Positions 58,596-64,000 of a stretch of DNA of 64,000 nucleotides are shown piece by piece; the stretch's first letter is position 1, and every line of letters begins with the position of its first letter. The DNA comes from Shewanella sp. MR-4 (lineage in GTDB: Bacteria > Pseudomonadota > Gammaproteobacteria > Enterobacterales > Shewanellaceae), in the NCBI RefSeq assembly GCF_000014685.1, contig NC_008321.1, forward strand, positions 4,585,001 to 4,649,000, given 5' to 3'. Position numbers and translations under genes: made by a program. The notes below the pieces were generated by a model. The model made no database searches. It was not told the origin of the DNA and worked only from the letters and a program-made list of their open reading frames with translations.

Positions 58596-59486
58596 TTATT
58601 TTTTTAACTTATTCCAAAAATCTCTTAGTCCAGACTTTTTCAAAATAAATTTATTTATAAAATATAGATTATATACTAATCTCCCAAATATATTTCCATT
58701 GATAAAGTATGCCTGATCTCTATAAGGTCGTTTAAATCTACGAGGAATATCTAAGCCTAGCTTTTTAAATGACAAAAAATTAAAATCTTCTTGAATTCTT
58801 GACTTTGCCAACAAACACTCCTCAAGACTAACATTTCGCTCAGAATTTATTTCAATATTTGAAAAATAGTTCTTATAAAAACGTCGCCCCAACATTTGTT
58901 CGACAGTCCTATAGTCATCATAATGAAGATAATTTTTGTCTGTATCGCCAAAAAGCTCACCTTTCCAATACTTTATAACATCTTCAGAATATCCTATAAA
59001 TATAAAGTCACTTAAGTGATAATCAACATAACTCCTTCCACCAAATTTAAAGTACTCTGTGCGACTGTATATATCCAATATGGTCAAACGTCCTTTAAAT
59101 CTACTGGCTTTAACCAATAAAGAAGGGAGAATATCTATCAAGTTATTATTGATAAATTTAAAATCAGATCTAACTTTACAACAATAAATAGATTCGACTA
59201 ACTCCAATCCGGCTACAACGCCATGTATTTGTCTATTCACATTCTCAAATTTTGGAATTGAGTTGATACATCCGGCCTGATTAGGGCCTACGTCATCAGG
59301 ACAAACTATAAGATCTATCAAAGATAATACTTCAAGAGGGATCACGACGTTATCTGACCTTGAATATATTATTTTGGAATCAGGAAAATATTTTCGTAAA
59401 GTTCTAAAGCATTCATCAGAAGAAATATGATTTCTATCTGTATGCGGAAAGTAAGGTCCTTGCACAACAAAAGTCAGTTCTTTCAT
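58596..59486 (-). CDS. WavE-family LPS biosynthesis protein
   Basis: A 296-residue cytosolic protein beginning MKELTFVVQGPYFPHTDRN, followed by IIYSRSDNVVIPLE, NQAGCINSIPKFENVNRQI and CCKVRSDFKF. The Q-G-P, N-x-Q and K-x-R-S-D series is the pattern of WavE, the V. cholerae LPS-core protein thought to be a glycosyltransferase. AT-rich like the three genes it faces. It is convergent with them and lies 45 bp from the next gene on its strand. Enzymatic role not proven for the family. Confidence 0.85.
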   Translation of the reverse strand: MKELTFVVQGPYFPHTDRNHISSDECFRTLRKYFPDSKIIYSRSDNVVIPLEVLSLIDLIVCPDDVGPNQAGCINSIPKFENVNRQIHGVVAGLELVESIYCCKVRSDFKFINNNLIDILPSLLVKASRFKGRLTILDIYSRTEYFKFGGRSYVDYHLSDFIFIGYSEDVIKYWKGELFGDTDKNYLHYDDYRTVEQMLGRRFYKNYFSNIEINSERNVSLEECLLAKSRIQEDFNFLSFKKLGLDIPRRFKRPYRDQAYFINGNIFGRLVYNLYFINKFILKKSGLRDFWNKLKK

Positions 59487-59531
59487 TTTTATCTCAAAAT
59501 AAATTTAAACTAATCATAAATCAAAATTTTA

Positions 59532-60605
59532 TCAAAACCTCCAATAGCCTAACTTGCGGCGCATTTTAAAGTGTCGCAGTAGGTTCAATGGCTTAGGTTT
59601 AAGCCAAGCGGTTCCCTTATCGATCAAGGCATCGGTCGCCGCGAGTACACGCTGGCTAGACTGACCATCTCCCGTGGGGTGAATTTGATTGCAATAATCA
59701 TGGATATGCGCCATCAAATCATCGGGGCGGCTGAGCGCTCTAGTGAGTGCAGGTTCAATCTCTTCGACTCGGTTAATATCGATTAAATGCGCCTTCGGTG
59801 ACTGATTTTTAAAGGTCACCACTGGCTTACGCTGCATTAAAAACATCAATAAAATCGAGGATGTATCGCAGAGCATCACATCTCCCGCCTGCAGAAGCGG
59901 GATCACGTTGTCGGTTTCCACAAACTGCAGATTCTCATTTTCGAGAGTCTTGTATTGCTCAACAATACTTGGCTTCATCTTAGGATGGAATTGTACCAGC
60001 CAGCGCCACTGGCTCTTTTGCGACAGGGCTTTAATCTGCTCGAATACCTCAGGCGCACAGGTCAGACTGGGGGAGAATGTCGAGCAAAACAGCACTACGG
60101 GCCGTGGATCATCGGACTTTATGTAAGGATTATCTTTATTTTCAATAAATAAAGGATCGAGCGCTGGCCAACCCGTTTCAGCCACGGTAAAGGTGCCGAT
60201 TTTTTTCTCTAGCTCAAGGAACGGCAGCGTCGTCGCCGGCCCTTGGGTGCAATACAAGTCAAAGCAATCGCGGATTTCGAAGTGATCTTCTCGCCCCTTA
60301 TGATTCATTTTGCCCGCATTAAAACCGTGGAACACCCCCACTTTTACTCCAGGGATAAAGCTTGGCACTACGTTACCCGGCACGAACACGGCATCGGGTT
60401 TCCATGCCTTAACGGCATCGATATCGGGTAAGCGTTTTTCATCCGCTTTAAGGAATTTGGGGTCGACTTCACGGCCTTCGAGGAACCAACACGCCTCATC
60501 GCCACGCGCCAGAATCACTTGCTGCAGCGGCCTTAGCATCGCATAGGAATAGTTCTGTGCTATGTAGAACAAATAACGTCTTTTATTTGATTTACGCGCT
60601 TCCAC
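59532..60605 (-). CDS. CDP-glycerol glycerophosphotransferase family protein
   Basis: A 357-residue cytosolic protein with GT-B-like layout: FIAQNYSYAMLRPLQQVILA near the start, VGVFHGFNAGKMNHKGR, then PVVLFCSTFSPSLTCAPE and VMLCDTSSILLMFLMQRKPV. The last segment (DTSS...) and FHPKMKP are characteristic of the CDP-glycerol glycerophosphotransferase (TagB/TagF-like) family. It may add glycerol phosphate or a related group to the core or capsule. GC content is back to chromosomal average. It lies 19 bp after the GT4 gene on the same strand, so probably in one operon. Confidence 0.85.
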   Translation of the reverse strand: MEARKSNKRRYLFYIAQNYSYAMLRPLQQVILARGDEACWFLEGREVDPKFLKADEKRLPDIDAVKAWKPDAVFVPGNVVPSFIPGVKVGVFHGFNAGKMNHKGREDHFEIRDCFDLYCTQGPATTLPFLELEKKIGTFTVAETGWPALDPLFIENKDNPYIKSDDPRPVVLFCSTFSPSLTCAPEVFEQIKALSQKSQWRWLVQFHPKMKPSIVEQYKTLENENLQFVETDNVIPLLQAGDVMLCDTSSILLMFLMQRKPVVTFKNQSPKAHLIDINRVEEIEPALTRALSRPDDLMAHIHDYCNQIHPTGDGQSSQRVLAATDALIDKGTAWLKPKPLNLLRHFKMRRKLGYWRF

Positions 60606-60624
60606 CGCTTTCTCCTCGGGTAAA

Positions 60625-61710
60625 TTATTTCGCTAGCGCGAGATATTGTTCGGCAATCGCAGTCGCATCCACCTTAGCTAAAATCTCCACATTGTCGAGG
60701 GATGGCGGCTGGGCGACCACGGCGTCAATCATCTTGGCCAAGGCCGCAGGATTACGACGGGGCACAAGATAGGGGGCCAAATTTCCGGTCAAAATCTCAT
60801 TCGGCCCATGTGGGCAATCGGTACTGACCACTGGCGTGCCGCAGGCTAAGGATTCGATTAATACCGTCGGCAATCCTTCGAAATCGGAACTCAGCACCAG
60901 TGCTTTCGCACGTTTGATCCAAGGAAAAGGATTACTCTGGAATCCAGGAATGATTAAGCGCTTCTCGATGCCGTATTTCTTCGCCGCTTTAATCGCCTTC
61001 TTGTGGTTATGGCATAACAGCACCACGGGTAACTGATTTTGGGTCTGCTTAAGGGCCTCAAACAGCACATCGTGGCGCTTCTGCTTAGCAAAACGCCCCA
61101 CGTGGATCAGATAGTCACCCTGAGGGATTTGCGGATTATCTTGCTGTGACTGAGCAACAATCTCATTAAATTCAAATGGATTGTAGATAGTTCGCATGGA
61201 TGCTGGCTGCAAGCGTCCCTTAGCTTGAATCTCTTTGGCGATGCCGTTGGAAACAGTGATCAAATGCTGGCCATTGAGCGCTTTTTTCGCCCGCAGTTTC
61301 TTATAGTAGGCGAAGGGGCCTAACTTAAACTGACGACTCAACTCTTCTTCAACCGATGAATGCACAATCACATAGAGTGGTGTCACCCCAGTTTTGGTCA
61401 TCATCAAATTGGTTTTATCAAGATTAGATAAAAACAGATCGAACTTACCGACTCGGGACTCAATCTCGGCAATCTTTGCCCGTAACTTATCGACCGATGC
61501 CCCTAGGCGCCCGAAGTGGTCATAATCTTTATCTTTGTCGGCAAAGCATTGATGAACAGGTAAATTTTCAGGGGTTTCGTAATAACGATTATCTTCCATG
61601 ACCAAAAAATGCGGCTCATGCCCTAGGCTAATAAACTGCTTTGCCAAGGTAATCATGACCTTCTCGGCTCCACCACCCGCTAAACTGTCGATGGCTATGG
61701 CTATCCGCAT
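60625..61710 (-). CDS. GT4 glycosyltransferase, LPS core/capsule (paralogue of 54788 gene)
   Basis: A 361-residue GT-B transferase. Starts MRIAIAIDSLAGGGAEKVMI, the usual GT4 acceptor-side glycine loop; donor side HVGRFAKQKRHDVLFEAL and LSSDFEGLPTVLIESLACG, then CPHGPNEILTG. It is markedly similar to the transferase at 54788-55858 throughout the C-terminal half. It precedes the glycerophosphotransferase gene by 19 bp and follows the heptosyltransferase gene by 52 bp, on the same strand. Confidence 0.88.
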   Translation of the reverse strand: MRIAIAIDSLAGGGAEKVMITLAKQFISLGHEPHFLVMEDNRYYETPENLPVHQCFADKDKDYDHFGRLGASVDKLRAKIAEIESRVGKFDLFLSNLDKTNLMMTKTGVTPLYVIVHSSVEEELSRQFKLGPFAYYKKLRAKKALNGQHLITVSNGIAKEIQAKGRLQPASMRTIYNPFEFNEIVAQSQQDNPQIPQGDYLIHVGRFAKQKRHDVLFEALKQTQNQLPVVLLCHNHKKAIKAAKKYGIEKRLIIPGFQSNPFPWIKRAKALVLSSDFEGLPTVLIESLACGTPVVSTDCPHGPNEILTGNLAPYLVPRRNPAALAKMIDAVVAQPPSLDNVEILAKVDATAIAEQYLALAK

Positions 61711-61762
61711 GATTTTTCTCCTAAACGATAATCTAAAACTCAGGGTGACAGGCTAACAGTGG

Positions 61763-62785
61763 TTAACTGTGTGTCTGCTGAATAACCTGATCAAATTTCT
61801 CAATCACGGCTTCGACACTAATTAGCGCCATAAGGTGCTCACCCTTAGCACGGGTGCCCCATTTCACCTCACCGCTTTGCTGTGAGGCGATGGCCTCTTG
61901 GTAGGCACTCACCACATATTGCTGCGATAAATAAGGCCCGGTGCGGCCTGGGTTGGAATGGGCATATAAACCTATGACAGGCGTCCCTTGCGTGACCGCC
62001 ATGTGTGCAGGGCCAGTATCGGGCGCTAGCACTAGGCTGGCGCGTTTCAGCAGAGCCAGCAATTGAGTCAAACTGGTTTTACCGACTAAGTTATCGAGTT
62101 TCGCAAAACATGCATTGGCAATATCGTCGGCCAATGTCTTTTCAAGTGCTGTAGGGCCACCGCAGAGAATGACTCGGTAACCCTTATTCACCGCATGTTG
62201 CGCTACTGCCGCATAACGCTCGGGCAGCCAATTACGCTCGGCTTTACTGGCGGCCGCGCAAATAACCAATACCTTCTCGCCATCGGCAATCTGGCGCTGG
62301 GCAAATTCAGTATCCGCCTGAGGGACTGGAATATTCCAACTCGGGGTGATATCGCTAACGCCAATCGCCTTGGCGAATCCCATAAAGCCGTCCAGCACAT
62401 GGGGCTTTGCTAAAGGTTCGACCCTATGATTGGTGACCAGCCATTGACCTTCTTTGGCGCGGGCACGGTCGAATCCGACCCGAATCTTTGCCGAAATCGC
62501 GAGGGAGGCCAAGGTAGCACGCAGCGCCACTTGCATATGCAGCAAAACATCGAAGCGACGGCCTTTCAGCGCCTTATACAGATTAAAGTAACTGCGCCAG
62601 CCCTGGGATTTATCGAAAATCACAAACTCAATACCAGACAAGTGCTTTAATAGTTGGTATTCGAGCTTGCCTATCACCCAAGTGATTTTGAGCTGGGGAT
62701 ATTGGCGTTGAATCGCCTGCACCATAGCCACGGCATGACAGACGTCACCGATAGCCGATAGCCTAAGCAGGCAGAGAGAATTCAT
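61763..62785 (-). CDS. GT9 heptosyltransferase (LPS core)
   Basis: A 340-residue GT9 enzyme of the ADP-heptose:LPS heptosyltransferase type. MNSLCLLRLSAIGDVCHAVA is the canonical start, which sets ATG 62785 over the in-frame start at 62836. VLVICAAASKAERNWLPERY corresponds to the family G-A/K-RW pattern and APDTGPAHMAVTQGTPVIGLY is the hallmark donor-binding segment. It transfers heptose to the inner core in the cytoplasm. Divergent from kdkA; both act on the Kdo/heptose core. Confidence 0.9.
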   Translation of the reverse strand: MNSLCLLRLSAIGDVCHAVAMVQAIQRQYPQLKITWVIGKLEYQLLKHLSGIEFVIFDKSQGWRSYFNLYKALKGRRFDVLLHMQVALRATLASLAISAKIRVGFDRARAKEGQWLVTNHRVEPLAKPHVLDGFMGFAKAIGVSDITPSWNIPVPQADTEFAQRQIADGEKVLVICAAASKAERNWLPERYAAVAQHAVNKGYRVILCGGPTALEKTLADDIANACFAKLDNLVGKTSLTQLLALLKRASLVLAPDTGPAHMAVTQGTPVIGLYAHSNPGRTGPYLSQQYVVSAYQEAIASQQSGEVKWGTRAKGEHLMALISVEAVIEKFDQVIQQTHS

Positions 62786-62894
62786 GGTGTTGGGATTTAG
62801 ACTCAAGCGAATAGCTCTTAAGGTTATTTGGCGCAAGCTAAGGATCTTAATGTAGAATGGCCGCAGGTGCCACGCTTAAGTCAACAAATCTCCC

Positions 62895-63647
62895 ATGAAC
62901 GCACAAATCAAAATCATAAATACCGCCGATGGCTATATGGCACTTTGCCAAGATACGCCTGAAGACATCACTCCAGCTTGGTTTTCGGTGGATTTCTGGC
63001 GTGAAAAAGCCGCGGTAGTGGGATCATCCAAGGGACGTTACACCACTTGGTTTGTGGCCTTTAGCGAGCGCCATTGGGTGTTGCGACATTACTGGCGCGG
63101 CGGCCTGATGGAGAAATTCAGTAAGGATGCCTACTTCTATACCGGACTTGAAAACACCCGCGCCATGGGCGAATTAAGGCTGCTCGATCTGCTCTACCGT
63201 GAACAATTTGCGGTGCCTAAGCCTATTGCCGCCAATATTGTGCGCGATGGCTTGTTTTACCGTGCCGACATTATTATCGAGCGAGTCGATGGCGCCGAAG
63301 ACTTGGTCGCCAAGTTAACCAAAGGCGCTATGACTCCAGAGCAGTGGCAAGCACTCGGCGCCACCATTGCCCAATTTCATCGCCGCGGCGTTTACCATGC
63401 CGACTTAAACGCGAAAAATATTTTGTGGCAACCACAGCAAGCGGATAGCGTACAAGAACGTTTCTATCTGATTGATTTTGACCGGGGTGAGATCAAAACG
63501 CCCCATGCCCAATGGCATAAGGCGAACCTTGATAGGTTGCTACGCTCCTTCAATAAAGAACAAGGAAAACAGCCTACACTCGCCTTCACGCCCGCCGACT
63601 GGACGGCTCTGCTCGCGGGCTATCACTCAGTTATTCCCCAAGCCTAG
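62895..63647 (+). CDS. kdkA: 3-deoxy-D-manno-octulosonic acid kinase
   Basis: A 250-residue kinase that phosphorylates Kdo at position 4 of the LPS inner core. The kinase catalytic loop is GVYHADLNAKNILW (Asp and Asn) near residues 163-176, followed by LIDFDRGEIK, the metal-binding DFD. It resembles Haemophilus/Vibrio KdkA, found in species whose core has a single phosphorylated Kdo. Convergent with waaA, the Kdo transferase that makes its substrate, 14 bp away. Confidence 0.93.
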   Translation: MNAQIKIINTADGYMALCQDTPEDITPAWFSVDFWREKAAVVGSSKGRYTTWFVAFSERHWVLRHYWRGGLMEKFSKDAYFYTGLENTRAMGELRLLDLLYREQFAVPKPIAANIVRDGLFYRADIIIERVDGAEDLVAKLTKGAMTPEQWQALGATIAQFHRRGVYHADLNAKNILWQPQQADSVQERFYLIDFDRGEIKTPHAQWHKANLDRLLRSFNKEQGKQPTLAFTPADWTALLAGYHSVIPQA

Positions 63648-63661
63648 AGACCTGAATAGCG

Positions 63662-64000
63662 TTAGGCAGTTTGGCGCGAGAGTAAGGATTCGGCTAGAGC
63701 AAACTGACGCTGCAAGGCACCACGATTAGCCTCTACCACGGCAAGACCTGCCTCTGCGGCTTGTTGGCGTAACGCAGGTTGCTCAAAATACTGAATTAAA
63801 TTCTCACCCAACTCTTGGCCTGAACTCACAATCCGCAGGCCGCCAGCATCTGCCAACATTTGGGTAATTTGGGCAAAATCCCAATGATTCGGCCCCACCA
63901 TCACAGGTACGCCCATGGCCACGGGCTCTAAGGGATTATGGCCACCATTTTCAATTAACGTCCCACCCACAAAGGCTTGATCGGCAGCGCCATAGAAGGT
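63662..64000 (-). CDS. waaA: 3-deoxy-D-manno-octulosonic acid transferase, partial (N-terminus outside window)
   Basis: The C-terminal 112 residues of the Kdo transferase; the frame is open to the window edge. The segment FVGGTLIENGGHNPLEPVAM is the highly conserved donor-binding motif of WaaA/KdtA, followed by VGPNHWDFAQIT. It adds Kdo to the lipid A precursor at the inner membrane. Placement tail to tail with kdkA is common in species with monofunctional WaaA plus KdkA. Confidence 0.95.
   Translation of the reverse strand, partial: TFYGAADQAFVGGTLIENGGHNPLEPVAMGVPVMVGPNHWDFAQITQMLADAGGLRIVSSGQELGENLIQYFEQPALRQQAAEAGLAVVEANRGALQRQFALAESLLSRQTA

Overview
The window looks like a chromosomal segment of a Shewanella species (Gammaproteobacteria) in the S. 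oneidensis/ANA-3 group. The grounds are overall protein resemblance, the order around prlC, gor, menF, the tungstate/molybdenum-cofactor genes, mutM and coaD, and a RyhB-type small RNA just before a sigma-54 two-component system. No tRNA, rRNA, CRISPR array, insertion sequence or prophage was seen.

Layout. 1-8.5 kb is housekeeping: a Tag-like DNA glycosylase (cut by the edge), a glutathione S-transferase, a hotdog thioesterase, oligopeptidase A (prlC, with a good sigma-32-type promoter), two exported proteins of unknown role and glutathione reductase (gor). 8.7-12.8 kb is a tight proline block: a 58-residue membrane peptide, putP, proB and proA. 12.9-16 kb holds an AT-rich orphan gene, a structured intergenic stretch, and a DUF3612-type XRE regulator whose start is preceded by three direct repeats at an exact 14-bp period, diverging from an unrecognised 187-residue gene. 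16.2-24.5 kb carries a YeiH-type permease, a 50-residue membrane peptide, a membrane-anchored LuxR-type regulator diverging from a complete RND efflux operon (outer-membrane factor, adaptor, pump, DUF3240), and a PqiA-like protein. 24.5-25.8 kb is an HD-GYP phosphodiesterase.

25.97-31.75 kb is the most unusual part: a six-gene minus-strand operon joining a TonB-dependent receptor (with an expanding Gly/Ser/Thr repeat), a complete ECF-type transporter, a protein resembling the kinase part of archaeal TiaS, and a four-cysteine miniprotein. Its substrate is unknown. Diverging from it is menF. 33.5-36 kb holds a solute-binding-like protein, yhhQ preceded by a preQ1-I riboswitch, a GNAT enzyme and the Fur-controlled ryhB RNA.

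36-46.8 kb is a molybdenum/tungsten unit. A sensor kinase and a GAFTGA-bearing sigma-54 activator are transcribed away from tupABC-mobA-mobB/moeA-moaA, which has a near-consensus -24/-12 promoter and upstream palindromes. A small membrane protein and mutM follow. 46.9-64 kb is cell-surface biosynthesis: an ArnT-like/TVP38/GT2 lipid-linked sugar set, ugd plus a UDP-glucuronate epimerase, a Wzi-like protein, coaD, and an LPS core/capsule locus with glycosyltransferases, heptosyltransferase, kdkA and waaA (cut by the edge). An AT-rich cassette (about 55.86-59.5 kb) of activation and transfer genes interrupts that locus and looks horizontally acquired.
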